Made by a program: the position numbers and the translations under genes. A stretch of 64,000 nt of DNA from CAIKZD01 sp041675165 (GTDB lineage: Bacteria > Patescibacteriota > Minisyncoccia > Moranbacterales > UBA2206): contig JBAYUI010000002.1 in NCBI GenBank assembly GCA_041675165.1, positions 1-64,000 on the forward strand, in the 5' to 3' direction. Under the pieces are notes generated by a model, which saw nothing but the letters and a program-made list of their open reading frames with translations, ran no database searches and was not told where the DNA came from. Shown here piece by piece: positions 24,801-32,734 of this stretch (position 1 is the stretch's first letter; the number at the start of each line of letters is the position of its first letter).

Positions 24801-26108
24801 ATGAATGATCCGATAATCCAGGTCGACCATTTGAAAGTTATTTATAACAAGGGCAAACAGAACGAAGTGCGCTCTCTTTTTGATGTGAGCGTGAAGATCT
24901 ATCCGAAGGAATACGTCATCATCTATGGCCCGTCCGGCTGCGGCAAATCCACCTTGCTCTATTCAATGTCGGGGCTCCAAGCTCCGACCGAAGGACAGGT
25001 CATGGTGGAAGGCAAAAATCTATCCAATATATCCAAAAAAGACATGGTGGAATTGCATCAGGTCGGCATCGGAATGATCTTCCAGGCTTTTTATCTGATC
25101 GCATCCTTGAGTGTTTTGGAAAATGTCTGTCTGCCGAAAGTTTTCCGCGGAGAATCCAAGAAAGAGCGACAGGAAGAGGGTATAAAATTGTTACATCGTT
25201 TCAGCATTGTGGAGCAGGCCAAAAAATTTCCCAGCGAACTTTCCGGCGGACAGCGCCAACGGGTGTCCATTGCTCGATCATTGGTCAACAATCCGCAGAT
25301 CATTTTTGCCGATGAACCTGTGGGAAACCTCGACTCGGAATCTTCGGAAAATGTGATGCGGATCTTGAAAGAGCTCAATGAGGTGGACAAGAAAACTATC
25401 ATTCTGGTGACCCACAACCCAGATCATCTGCACTATGCCGATCGGATCATCTATATGAAAGATGGCAAGGTGGTCAAAGAAGAAGTGAACAAGGAAAAGC
25501 GTCCGATAGATGCCATCAATATTCCGGAAGTCAATTACGGAGAGCTTTCCAATGAATTGAAATTGCTTATGCGCACTTTCAAGAACTTGAGTCTGGCGCA
25601 GATTGGATCTTTAATGGTGCCCTTTAAAGCGAATCAGCTGATGTCGCATATCTTGTCAGAACTCAGCCGTGAACAGGTGCAAACGGCGGAAGGTTATCTG
25701 AAAGAATTTTTGTTCAAAAATATCGACGCGGAAACCCTGTTTAAAGATTTGGATATGAAATATGAGGCTGGCGGGGCGGACTGGAACAGAAGAAGGGCGC
25801 AATCGTTCATCGAAAGAGTGACGGCCATCACCGAACTCTCAAGGATAATAACGGAAAAGAACGAGACTGAATCGTCGGAAGCGATGGCGATCTATTTGAC
25901 GCGGTTGTTCAAATTGAAATTGGATAAAGAAACTGGGAAGATCCTCGCCTCCTTCTTGCGGTTGCGGATCAGGAATAAGATCGACAGGGAAGAGCTGGAA
26001 AAAAGATTGGATGCTCCGAAAAGGCTGGGTGGCGCGGGGATGCACAGCGTTACAGCGGATAAGATTTCCCGCGAAGTGGAAATCATTATGCTTATGAAAT
26101 ATAGTTGA
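24801..26108 (+). CDS. MacB/LolD-type ABC transporter ATP-binding protein with long C-terminal extension
   Basis: Residues 1-225 form a typical ATPase of the MacB/LolD/FtsE class: Walker A GPSGCGKST near residue 43, signature LSGGQRQR near 148 and Walker B IIFADEPVGNLDS. The remaining 200 or so residues are an additional helical region (ELKLLMRTFKNLSLAQIG, then KANQLMSHILSELSREQV) not found in ordinary LolD/MacB ATPases. It is cotranscribed with a MacB-like permease five bases downstream. Likely job: energising export or release of a lipoprotein, peptide or envelope factor. Confidence 0.88.
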   Translation: MNDPIIQVDHLKVIYNKGKQNEVRSLFDVSVKIYPKEYVIIYGPSGCGKSTLLYSMSGLQAPTEGQVMVEGKNLSNISKKDMVELHQVGIGMIFQAFYLIASLSVLENVCLPKVFRGESKKERQEEGIKLLHRFSIVEQAKKFPSELSGGQRQRVSIARSLVNNPQIIFADEPVGNLDSESSENVMRILKELNEVDKKTIILVTHNPDHLHYADRIIYMKDGKVVKEEVNKEKRPIDAINIPEVNYGELSNELKLLMRTFKNLSLAQIGSLMVPFKANQLMSHILSELSREQVQTAEGYLKEFLFKNIDAETLFKDLDMKYEAGGADWNRRRAQSFIERVTAITELSRIITEKNETESSEAMAIYLTRLFKLKLDKETGKILASFLRLRIRNKIDREELEKRLDAPKRLGGAGMHSVTADKISREVEIIMLMKYS

Positions 26109-26112
26109 TTTT

Positions 26113-27321
26113 ATGAAATTCAAAGACCTATTCCTATTATCCACCCGGATGTTCAAGGCGCGGCCGTCGCGGACTTTTTTGACGATCCTCGGAATGAGTG
26201 TTGGTATTGGGGCGATCCTTTTCTTGGTTTCTTTCGGTTATGGTTTGCAAAGGACGCTTTTGCAAAAAATCACCACTTCCGATTCACTTCTGACGCTGGA
26301 TGTGACCTCGGACCGATCCAAAGGGGTGTCGCTTGATCAAGCGGCAGTGGACAAGATCGGCGCGGTCGGCGGCGTGGTTAAGGTCAGTCCCGCCTATCAG
26401 CTGGATACGCGCGGAAACATCGATAGCCTTTCCGCCGATTTTACGGCGATGGTGGTGGAACCCGATTATATAAAACTGGGAGGGCTTAAGGCGTCAGCCG
26501 GAATTTTATTGAGCGACAATGACCCGACAGGGATTGCCATCTCCACTTCTACGGCCAAGATCTTCGGCAAGGAACCCGTCGAACTTATCGGTAAAAATAT
26601 CAATCTGTCTTTTTCCACGCCCAAAAATTCCAACGGAAAATCCGATACTAGTAATAATGCGGAAAAAATAACCATTCCGGAAAGCCAGTTTAAGATCTTG
26701 GGAGTTTTCGATAGTGATGACAGTTTGATATATGCCAACGCCAAGGCTTTCAGCGGTACGCAGGCGACTGTTTTCAGCCAATTGAAAGTGAAATGCCAAG
26801 AGAGCAAGATAATGCCGGGAATACAAGGTGAGATAAAAAACTTAGGATTTTCCGTTTCTTCCATTTCTGACACAGTCGATCAGGCCAACAAGATATTCGG
26901 AATAATAAAAGTGATCCTTATGCTTTTCGGCTGTATCGCGCTTATCGTCAGCGCCATCGGAATGTTCAACACAATGACTATCACGCTTTTGGAGCGGACG
27001 GAAGAGATTGGAATCATGAAATCCATCGGAGCATCGAATTCGATGATTTCTTGGATGTTCATTATGGAAGCAACCATTATGGGATTTTTAGGGGGGCTTA
27101 TTGGGATCATCATCGGTTGGGTGGAGGGCCAAGCTTTCAATCTGATCATTAATCTAGTGGCGAACCATTTTGGTGGAGAAAAAGTCAGCCTGTTCTATAG
27201 TCCGTTATGGTTTGTCTCGGCTGTTATCGCCTTTTCCGCTTTCGTCGGACTTCTGACGGGGATTGTGCCGGCGCGGCGTGCGAGTAAGATCGATCCGTTG
27301 GAGGCGTTGAGGTATAAATAA
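26113..27321 (+). CDS. MacB/FtsX-family ABC transporter permease
   Basis: The 402-residue product has the MacB-type layout: an N-terminal membrane helix with the conserved RPSRTFLTILGMSVGIGAIL, a periplasmic domain of about 230 residues, then three C-terminal helices with RTEEIGIMKSIGASNSMISW and the final GIVPARRASKIDPLEALRYK. This mechanotransmission-type permease works with the upstream ATPase. It has no outer-membrane partner nearby, as expected for a CPR cell with a Gram-positive-like envelope (inference). Confidence 0.9.
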   Translation: MKFKDLFLLSTRMFKARPSRTFLTILGMSVGIGAILFLVSFGYGLQRTLLQKITTSDSLLTLDVTSDRSKGVSLDQAAVDKIGAVGGVVKVSPAYQLDTRGNIDSLSADFTAMVVEPDYIKLGGLKASAGILLSDNDPTGIAISTSTAKIFGKEPVELIGKNINLSFSTPKNSNGKSDTSNNAEKITIPESQFKILGVFDSDDSLIYANAKAFSGTQATVFSQLKVKCQESKIMPGIQGEIKNLGFSVSSISDTVDQANKIFGIIKVILMLFGCIALIVSAIGMFNTMTITLLERTEEIGIMKSIGASNSMISWMFIMEATIMGFLGGLIGIIIGWVEGQAFNLIINLVANHFGGEKVSLFYSPLWFVSAVIAFSAFVGLLTGIVPARRASKIDPLEALRYK

Positions 27322-27346
27322 AAAAAGTATTTTTATTTTGTTGAAA

Positions 27347-27378
27347 AATAAAACCAGTCCGAAAAACGACTGGTTTTG
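27347..27378. terminator. Bidirectional terminator between permease and tRNA-Leu
   Basis: aaaaccagtc-cgaaaaac-gactggtttt is a ten-base-pair hairpin with A/T flanks on both sides. Confidence 0.8.
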
Positions 27379-27385
27379 TCCATTG

Positions 27386-27468
27386 TGCCGAAAGAGAGAA
27401 TCGAACTCTCATGGGATTGCTCCCGCGCGATTTTGAGTCGCGTGCGTCTACCGTTCCGCCATTTCGGC
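27386..27468 (-). tRNA. tRNA-Leu(CAA)
   Basis: On the reverse strand the acceptor GCCGAAA pairs with TTTCGGC. The anticodon arm is CGCGA-CTCAAAA-TCGCG, giving anticodon CAA. There is a long variable arm as in class II tRNAs, and the T arm contains GTTCGATTC. No CCA is encoded. Confidence 0.93.
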
Positions 27469-27473
27469 AAATT

Positions 27474-27501
27474 TTGTATTTTACTTGTTCTATAGTACAA
27501 T
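27474..27501 (+). promoter_or_regulatory. Possible promoter of parA
   Basis: TTGTAT (27474-27479) and TACAAT (27496-27501) are 16 bases apart, 20 bases before the parA ATG. Confidence 0.4.
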
Positions 27502-27521
27502 AAAGACAATACTTAGACATT

Positions 27522-28313
27522 ATGGCAAAAATAATTTCATTAGTCAACCAAAAGGGCGGGGTGGGCAAAACCACTTCGGCTATCAATCTGGCGACGTATC
27601 TGGCGTCCGCGGGGAAGTTCGTGCTGCTATGCGATCTTGATCCGCAGGGCAATGCTTCGTCCGGATTGGGATTGGACGTGCGCAGCATCAAAAAGAGCCT
27701 CTATCATTCGATGATAATGGGGGAGCATCCTTCCAAAATAATCATCCGGACGGAAACTTTCGGACACGACCTCATTCCCGCTTCGCAAGATCTGGCCGGA
27801 GCGGGCATCGAGTTGGTGCATATGGAGAATCGAGAATTCCGACTGTATAATGTTTTGCGAGAGATCCGCACCAATTATGACTACATCATCATCGATTCTC
27901 CGCCGAGCCTTGGCCTCTTGACGATCAACGGCCTCGTGGCCAGTGATGAGATTATTATTCCGGTACAAACTGAATATTTCGCCTTGGAGGGCTTGAGCCA
28001 GCTTCTGAATACGATCGATCTGGTGCGCGAAAATTTGCAGCCGAATTTGAAGATTATGGGCGCGCTCCTCACGATGTATGATAAGCGCAACCGTTTGGCT
28101 CGCCAAGTGGTGCGCGAGATCCAAGATCATTTTCCGGGGCATGTTTTCGATTCTGTCGTGCCGCGTTCGGTCAGATTGGCGGAAGCTCCTGGATTTGGAA
28201 AATCAATTTTGAGTTTTGATTCTTTGTCCAAGGGGGCGCGAGCGTATAAGAATTTGGCGCGGGAAATCATCGAAATGGACAAGAAAGATAGTCGGAAAGG
28301 ATTTTCGGTCTGA
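27522..28313 (+). CDS. parA: Chromosome partitioning ATPase ParA (Soj)
   Basis: The 263-residue ATPase has the deviant Walker A NQKGGVGKTTSAINLA, the DLDPQGNASSGLG switch I motif and IIDSPPSLGLLTING. Together with ParB it segregates the chromosome origin region. parB follows after a 188-base palindromic element whose left arm overlaps the parA stop codon. No parS site (tgtttcacgtgaaaca type) was found nearby; the cacgtg inside the palindrome is only a partial resemblance. Confidence 0.95.
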   Translation: MAKIISLVNQKGGVGKTTSAINLATYLASAGKFVLLCDLDPQGNASSGLGLDVRSIKKSLYHSMIMGEHPSKIIIRTETFGHDLIPASQDLAGAGIELVHMENREFRLYNVLREIRTNYDYIIIDSPPSLGLLTINGLVASDEIIIPVQTEYFALEGLSQLLNTIDLVRENLQPNLKIMGALLTMYDKRNRLARQVVREIQDHFPGHVFDSVVPRSVRLAEAPGFGKSILSFDSLSKGARAYKNLAREIIEMDKKDSRKGFSV

Positions 28314-28497
28314 ACCACTGATTGTCACATGAGGGCGCATGATTACACTGAATTGAAAAGACTTTTATTGGAAGAATTGTTTGAATGCGGCGTTGAATAA
28401 TCCTAATTTATATTTTATTTATTTAAAAAACATTAACCATTATTGATTTTAATTCACGTGTAATCAGGAAAATCACGTGATAATCAGTGGTTCAGAA
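28309..28497. repeat. Long palindrome, copy 2, with about 90 bases between the arms
   Basis: The left arm (28309-28357, tctgaaccactgattgtcac...) and right arm (28449-28497, ...gataatcagtggttcaga) match the family at 584-680. As in copy 1, it begins at the stop codon of the upstream gene. The right arm ends four bases before the parB start. Confidence 0.85.
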
Positions 28498-28501
28498 TCT
28501 T

Positions 28502-29455
28502 ATGGCACAAAACTATGGACTCGGGAGGGGATTATCTTCTCTTATCCCGCAAAAAAGCAAATCCGTTGATGAGGCGGGAGCAACGATAGACGGACCCAAA
28601 GAGGACTTCAACTATTTCGGAAACCGGCCGGCGGCCAAAGCGGTTGCGGAAGATGATATGCCGGTTGAGCAGACGATTTCAACAGGCAAGGAATCCGTCC
28701 AAGAGATCAATGTTTCCGACATCGTTCCCAATCCTCAACAACCTAGGACAGAATTCAATGTGGAAAAATTGCAGGAGCTGGCGGATTCGATCAAGACTCA
28801 TGGAATCATTCAACCTTTGATCGTTACGAAAAAAGACGTGGGGTTTGAGTTGATTGCGGGCGAAAGAAGATTGCAAGCCGCGAAATTAGCGGGTCTTGCG
28901 ACCGTGCCTGTCATTTCGCGTGTGGCGGATGAGCAGAATAAACTGGAATTAGCCATTATTGAAAATGTGCAGCGGCATGATTTGAATGTGATTGAAGAGG
29001 CGGCTTCATACAAGAAGCTGGCGGAAGAATTTGGACTCAGCCAAGAAGCGGTGGCCCTCAAGATGGGGAAGAGTCGGAGCGCAGTGGCGAACAAGATGCG
29101 CTTGCTCACTTTGCCGATCGAAATCCAAAAGGCGCTTATCGCGGGAAAGATAACCGAAGGGCATGCCAAATTGCTTCTGGCCATTCCTAATCCTGAAAAA
29201 CAGCGGGCTTTTTATGAAATGATTTTGAAAGACAAGCTCACTGTCCGTCAGACGGAGAGCCGGACCAATGAAATTTCCGTGCGCACGCACAAAAGAAAAG
29301 TGTCGATCGATCCTGAAGTGAAAAGCTTGGAAGATAATTTTTCAGCCATTCTCGGCACCAAGGTCAAAATCAAAAAAGCCGGCGGCGGCGGTCGGATCAT
29401 CATTGAATATTATTCCCAAGAAGAATTGGATGGGATTTTGGGGAAGATCAAGTAG
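28502..29455 (+). CDS. parB: Chromosome partitioning protein ParB
   Basis: The 317-residue product starts MAQNYGLGRGLSSLIPQKSK, the usual ParB N-terminus. It continues with the CTP-binding ParB/Srx region (NPQQPRTEF, ELIAGERRLQAAKLAG, IENVQRHDLN) and the HTH (LSQEAVALKMGKSRSAVANK). ATG 28502 was chosen over the GTG at 28487, which lies inside the palindrome. It binds parS and spreads on DNA to work with ParA. Confidence 0.95.
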   Translation: MAQNYGLGRGLSSLIPQKSKSVDEAGATIDGPKEDFNYFGNRPAAKAVAEDDMPVEQTISTGKESVQEINVSDIVPNPQQPRTEFNVEKLQELADSIKTHGIIQPLIVTKKDVGFELIAGERRLQAAKLAGLATVPVISRVADEQNKLELAIIENVQRHDLNVIEEAASYKKLAEEFGLSQEAVALKMGKSRSAVANKMRLLTLPIEIQKALIAGKITEGHAKLLLAIPNPEKQRAFYEMILKDKLTVRQTESRTNEISVRTHKRKVSIDPEVKSLEDNFSAILGTKVKIKKAGGGGRIIIEYYSQEELDGILGKIK

Positions 29456-29552
29456 ATTACGAACTACGAAATGAACGAAATACGAAAAAGTCTTCATTCT
29501 AGGCGGAGTCTCCTTTTTGAGGCCGTAGCCTTGGAAGCAGAAATGCGGTATT

Positions 29553-29606
29553 AGACACTGGGTGTCTAGCGCTACTTAATCCTTCGCCTCGAGACACCCA
29601 GTGTCT
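29553..29606. repeat. Inverted repeat agacactgggtgtct / agacacccagtgtct
   Basis: Two 15-base arms are separated by 24 bases; each arm is itself almost palindromic. It lies in the 448-base gap after parB. The preceding 'ggcggagtctcctttttgagg' (split) resembles the hairpin at 32624-32676. Confidence 0.65.
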
Positions 29607-29642
29607 GAGGGGTGCCGTCTTTCTTATGGATACTCTTGCATT

Positions 29643-29668
29643 AAAATGCCTTAAATCAGGCATTTTTT
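29643..29668 (+). terminator. Intrinsic terminator downstream of parB
   Basis: aaatgcct-taaatc-aggcattt is followed by ttt. Confidence 0.75.
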
Positions 29669-29678
29669 CGACAAGTCC

Positions 29679-29707
29679 TGGACAAAAAGTTGATTTGGGT
29701 GTATAAT
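29679..29707 (+). promoter_or_regulatory. Promoter of the diversity-generating target gene
   Basis: TGGACA (29679-29684) and TATAAT (29702-29707) are 17 bases apart. Confidence 0.6.
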
Positions 29708-29749
29708 ACACAGTTAGTATAAATTGTCCCTTAAAAACCCAATTTCGCG

Positions 29750-29804
29750 CTTTGCCACAGCAGAAAGAGTTTTTCTGAGAAGAATTTTTTCTGCTGTGGC
29801 GAAA
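29750..29804 (+). promoter_or_regulatory. Stable leader hairpin upstream of the target gene
   Basis: tttgccacagcagaaa pairs with tttctgctgtggcgaaa with few mismatches, inside the leader of about 190 bases before the 29904 gene. It may control stability or translation (inference). Confidence 0.55.
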
Positions 29805-29903
29805 CCGTGGTGGTTAGCTTGACAGCGAACATTAAATTGATAAGTCTGTGACTCTGATTATTTAAATTGGAGCGAGGGACAAATCAGGAATGGAGGCAAT
29901 ATC

Positions 29904-30602
29904 ATGGCAAAGAGCAAAAAGCAGGTAGAAGCTATTTCTTCAGGAATGGGAGTTTTCGTAACAATTATTTCTGGACTAGTTGAACTTGTGAAAAGTTTCG
30001 GTGGTTCAATAGAAGATTTATATTATCTGGGAACCCCCGAAGGCAGACAAAAGCTGGAAGCTGTCGCACGCGTCATTGTTGAGAAGGCGAAGGAGGAAAA
30101 GTTGAAACCAAAATCTATCGAACGCTTTCGCATCATCAATGAAACGACTATCATGGTCAACCTTGATGCCCCTCTCATTTTGCCATTTAATGGAGCAGAG
30201 ATTGAGTTTCAGATCGGCAGCGGCTGGGTGAAAGTTGAGAAACGGACGGATGGCCTGTATGTGGATGGCTGCAAAGTTATTCTGCATTTGGTCGAACGCC
30301 AAAAAGGCGGAAAAGTCATTAAGGGATATGAGCTTCGAGAAGAACTGTCGGGAAAGCGCGTGCTTCACCCGAACATTATGGACGCTCTTTTTGAAAATCA
30401 ATACATGATTCCCGCTGACTGGAAGAAGGATGAAAGTGGGAATATTCGATTTATCTTTTTCTGGGCAGTAATCTTTCGCCGCGCCGTTGGTAAGCTCTAT
30501 GTCCGCTGTTTCTACTTCAGCGATGGTGAGTGGTTTCGGGGCTTCCGCTGGCTCGGCGACGACTGGGGCTCCTTCAGCCCCGCGGCTTTGCTCGCAAGTT
30601 AG
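29904..30602 (+). CDS. Candidate diversity-generating retroelement target protein
   Basis: The 232-residue product has no domain I can name in its first 190 residues. An amphipathic helix near residues 15-35 is followed by a mixed alpha/beta region. The C-terminus (CFYFSDGEWFRGFRWLGDDW, then GSFSPAALLAS) has the W-rich pattern of variable C-type-lectin-like ends in CPR retroelement targets. Its putative variable codons are nearly all NNC (TTC, AGC, GGC, GAC, TCC), as expected if AAC template codons were mutated at adenines. GGAGG before ATG supports the start. Its matching template repeat is not in the window. Confidence 0.7.
   Translation: MAKSKKQVEAISSGMGVFVTIISGLVELVKSFGGSIEDLYYLGTPEGRQKLEAVARVIVEKAKEEKLKPKSIERFRIINETTIMVNLDAPLILPFNGAEIEFQIGSGWVKVEKRTDGLYVDGCKVILHLVERQKGGKVIKGYELREELSGKRVLHPNIMDALFENQYMIPADWKKDESGNIRFIFFWAVIFRRAVGKLYVRCFYFSDGEWFRGFRWLGDDWGSFSPAALLAS
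30504..30600 (+). other. Putative variable region (VR) of the target gene
   Basis: This is the 3' end of the 29904 gene. Codons at presumed variable positions end in C and start with varied bases (ttc, agc, ggc, ttc, ggc, gac, ggc, tcc, ttc, agc), while W, R, L, P and A positions look fixed. It ends ccgcggctttgctcgcaagt. Confidence 0.6.
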
Positions 30603-30676
30603 AACTCAGTGCTAAGTTACTCGGATCTAGCCCTTGGAAACTTAGTCCTAAAAATTTTGAAAATGAGGTGATGAAC

Positions 30677-30710
30677 AAAAGCCTTTCGAAAATTATTTCG
30701 AAAGGCTTTT
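30677..30710 (+). terminator. Intrinsic terminator after the target gene
   Basis: aaaagcctttcgaaa-atta-tttcgaaaggctttt is a 15-base-pair perfect hairpin. Confidence 0.85.
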
Positions 30711-30716
30711 AAATTT

Positions 30717-30728
30717 TTGTGCTACAAT
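30717..30728 (+). promoter_or_regulatory. Possible promoter of the template-repeat RNA
   Basis: TACAAT (30723-30728) is preceded by TTGTGC (extended -10); no good -35 is present. It would start a transcript running through the template repeat to the hairpin at 31096. Confidence 0.4.
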
Positions 30729-30903
30729 AAAGTTGGTAGTAGGGAAGCATGCGGGCGATTACGGTTTCCCGCTTCCGAATCCAGTATCCATACACTCCGG
30801 AATATCCACGATTACGGTTTTGGATAGTGTGAGGTATGCAGAAACTTCAAAAAAATGAAGATACTTGGTGCGAAATGCCAGGGCATTTAAGATGTCGAAT
30901 GAG

Positions 30904-31085
30904 ATACAGCTCGGAGAGTAGTCGATGAGCAGTGGTAAAGAAGGTATTCCGTACAATTCCGATGGCGATCCAAACCTGCTCAACGCGAATCGTAACGATG
31001 ATGGTCGACGGCTGAATACGACCTATGACAATCCTGACAACAAGTGGAATCGCGACAATGGGTTTGCGTTCGTCGCCTCGCAACT
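30904..31085 (+). ncRNA. Template repeat (TR) of a diversity-generating retroelement
   Basis: The region lies 5' of avd and the reverse transcriptase, on the reverse transcriptase strand. If translated it gives LLNANRNDDGRRLNTTYDNP, then DNKWNRDNGFAFVASQL, full of asparagine AAC/AAT codons, as in TRs that template lectin/FGE-type variable ends finishing in GFAFV-S-Q. The 3' end (gggtttgcgttcgtcgcctc) is G/C-rich like an IMH. The 30603-30904 stretch upstream holds no convincing gene. No matching variable region was found in this window. Confidence 0.7.
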
Positions 31086-31089
31086 CTTT

Positions 31090-31543
31090 TCATTTCTCTC
31101 CCGACATTTGTTTGGGAGAGTTTTTCTTTTGAAGACTGCCGTTCCAGCCGCCCAAATCTTTGCCGATCGAGTTCAATTTTTCCGAAAGAGTAATGTACTT
31201 TTTATCATCCAATGATTTGGTTTCCCAAAGAATATGCAAAAATATTTTCAGCACGTCTGATTTGCGAATGGCCAACCTGACATAGGGAATTTTTTCCTCC
31301 GGTTTTAGGAAAGCGGCAATGGCGATTGATTCAATGATTTCCGTAAAATATTTATCCACTTTTTGCCCGAGGGTATATCTATGTGTGGTGGGCAAAACTC
31401 GGTAATACTCATACCACAGAAGATAAAGACTTTTTATTTTCTCAAATACCGCCGGCAGCTGGGGGGGGGGATTTAAAAGTTGAACTATTATTCACCCCGT
31501 TAGAAAACTGTTTGCTGAAAGTATTTTCTTTTTTATAATGCAT
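31090..31543 (-). CDS. avd: Avd accessory protein of the retroelement, frame broken at a G10 tract
   Basis: Avd is a four-helix-bundle partner of the reverse transcriptase. The frame from LPAVFEKIKSLYLLWYEYYR through LPTTHRYTLGQKVDKYFTEI to LNSIGKDLGGWNGSLQKK matches the family. It has no ATG start. Upstream, ATG at 31543 opens MHYKKENTFSKQFSNG, but this frame meets the Avd frame only if the C run (complement of 31461-31470) has 9 or 12 bases instead of 10. The cell may switch Avd on and off by slippage, use the TTG at 31395, or the run length may be a sequencing error. It converges with the template repeat. Confidence 0.75.
31096..31125 (+). terminator. Hairpin and T tract at the 3' end of the template repeat
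   Basis: ctctccc (31096-31102) pairs with gggagag (31114-31120) and is followed by ttttt. It lies 11 bases after the TR and inside the 3' end of avd. Hairpins next to the repeat are part of some retroelement target sites. Confidence 0.6.
31461..31470. repeat. Homopolymeric G10 tract in avd
   Basis: Ten consecutive G on the forward strand are exceptional in this A+T-rich context and sit exactly at the frame conflict of avd. Confidence 0.8.
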
Positions 31544-31560
31544 AAATTTATAATTTACCA

Positions 31561-32604
31561 ATGATATTTAAAGATATGATTTCTAACGGGGTAAAAATTC
31601 AATTGAGTCATAGTTTTGAAAAAATAATTAGTGTTGAAAATTTACTCGAAGCTTGGAAAGAATTTGCGAGAGGCAAAAAAGACAGAAAAGATGTGCAGGC
31701 ATTTTCCATGCGATTGATGGATAACATTTTTATACTGCATGAAGAACTTTCTAATCATACCTATAAACACGGCGGGTATCAAGCGTTCAAGATCAATGAT
31801 CCCAAACCCAGAGATATTCATAAAGCCAGCGTGAGAGACCGATTGGTGCATCACGCCATTTACAGAGCTCTGTATCCGTTTTTCGACAAAACTTTTATCG
31901 CAGATTCATACTCTTGCCGGAATGATAAAGGTACACACAAAGCCATTGATAAATTCCGCAGCTATTTCCCCAAAGTCAGCCAGAATAATACCCGGACTTG
32001 CTGGATTCTGAAATGTGACATCCGTAAATTTTTTGCCAATATTGATCATCAAATTTTACTCAACATCTTGGCTGAATACATTCCGGATAAAAATATCATT
32101 AGTCTCTTGGAAAATATCATTGAAAGTTTCCACGCTGGCTTACCCTTAGGCAATCTCACTTCGCAATTGTTCGTGAATATCTATATGAACAGGTTTGACC
32201 AGTTTGTGAAGCACAAACTAAAAGCTAAATATTATATCCGTTATGCGGATGACTTTGTTTTCTTGTCTGAAAGTAAAAAGTATTTGGAAGAAATTATTTT
32301 AGTCACCAGAGAATTTTTAAAAGAAAAATTGAAACTGGAAATGCATCCAGATAAGGTTTCCATTCAAACGCTATCATCCGGCGTAGATTTTCTGGGGATG
32401 GTTAACTTTTTTGATTATCGAATACTCAGAACAAATACAAAGAGAAGAATACTGAAAAAACTAGCCCTGAAACAGAAAATGTGTCAGGAGGGATTGGTTT
32501 CCAAGGAATCACTTGAGCAAAGCGTGCAATCATATTTAGGAGTGTTGAGGCATTGTGAAGGGTATTGGGTGGCGAGAGAGATAGAAAGGATGATATGCGG
32601 TTGA
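31561..32604 (+). CDS. Diversity-generating retroelement reverse transcriptase
   Basis: The 347-residue enzyme copies the template repeat with adenine-directed errors into variable regions. Visible are VRDRLVHHAIYRALYPFFDK, LKCDIRKFFANIDHQIL, the DGR-type motif 4 GLPLGNLTSQLFVNIYMNRF near residue 195 (SQ in place of the QGxxxSP of retroviral and group II enzymes), and the catalytic YADD near 227. There is no maturase or endonuclease domain. A TATAAT at 31534-31539 lies just before the ATG, and avd is transcribed divergently from the same spacer. Confidence 0.93.
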   Translation: MIFKDMISNGVKIQLSHSFEKIISVENLLEAWKEFARGKKDRKDVQAFSMRLMDNIFILHEELSNHTYKHGGYQAFKINDPKPRDIHKASVRDRLVHHAIYRALYPFFDKTFIADSYSCRNDKGTHKAIDKFRSYFPKVSQNNTRTCWILKCDIRKFFANIDHQILLNILAEYIPDKNIISLLENIIESFHAGLPLGNLTSQLFVNIYMNRFDQFVKHKLKAKYYIRYADDFVFLSESKKYLEEIILVTREFLKEKLKLEMHPDKVSIQTLSSGVDFLGMVNFFDYRILRTNTKRRILKKLALKQKMCQEGLVSKESLEQSVQSYLGVLRHCEGYWVAREIERMICG

Positions 32605-32623
32605 TATCAATATTGGGAAGACA

Positions 32624-32676
32624 GCGGAGTCCTCTTTTTTCACTCGCTTTCGCTCGTTCAAAAAGAGAGACTCCGC
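32624..32676. terminator. Long hairpin between converging reverse transcriptase and rel genes
   Basis: gcggagtcctctttttt pairs with aaaaagagagactccgc. It could stop transcription from both sides. The A+T-rich 'attgaaaattgatcattgaat' type repeat follows to 32735. Confidence 0.65.
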
Positions 32677-32734
32677 CGAGGAGAATGATATTGAAAATTC
32701 ATTGATTATTGAAAATTGATCATTGAATATTCTC

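Noticed and set aside
28309..28497. parS site
   Set aside because: cacgtg occurs in the palindrome arm but the 16-base parS consensus is not matched, and the same arm occurs after atpG.
31561..32604. Group II intron or retron reverse transcriptase
   Set aside because: No maturase or endonuclease domain, and the SQ motif 4 together with Avd and a template repeat fits a diversity-generating element.
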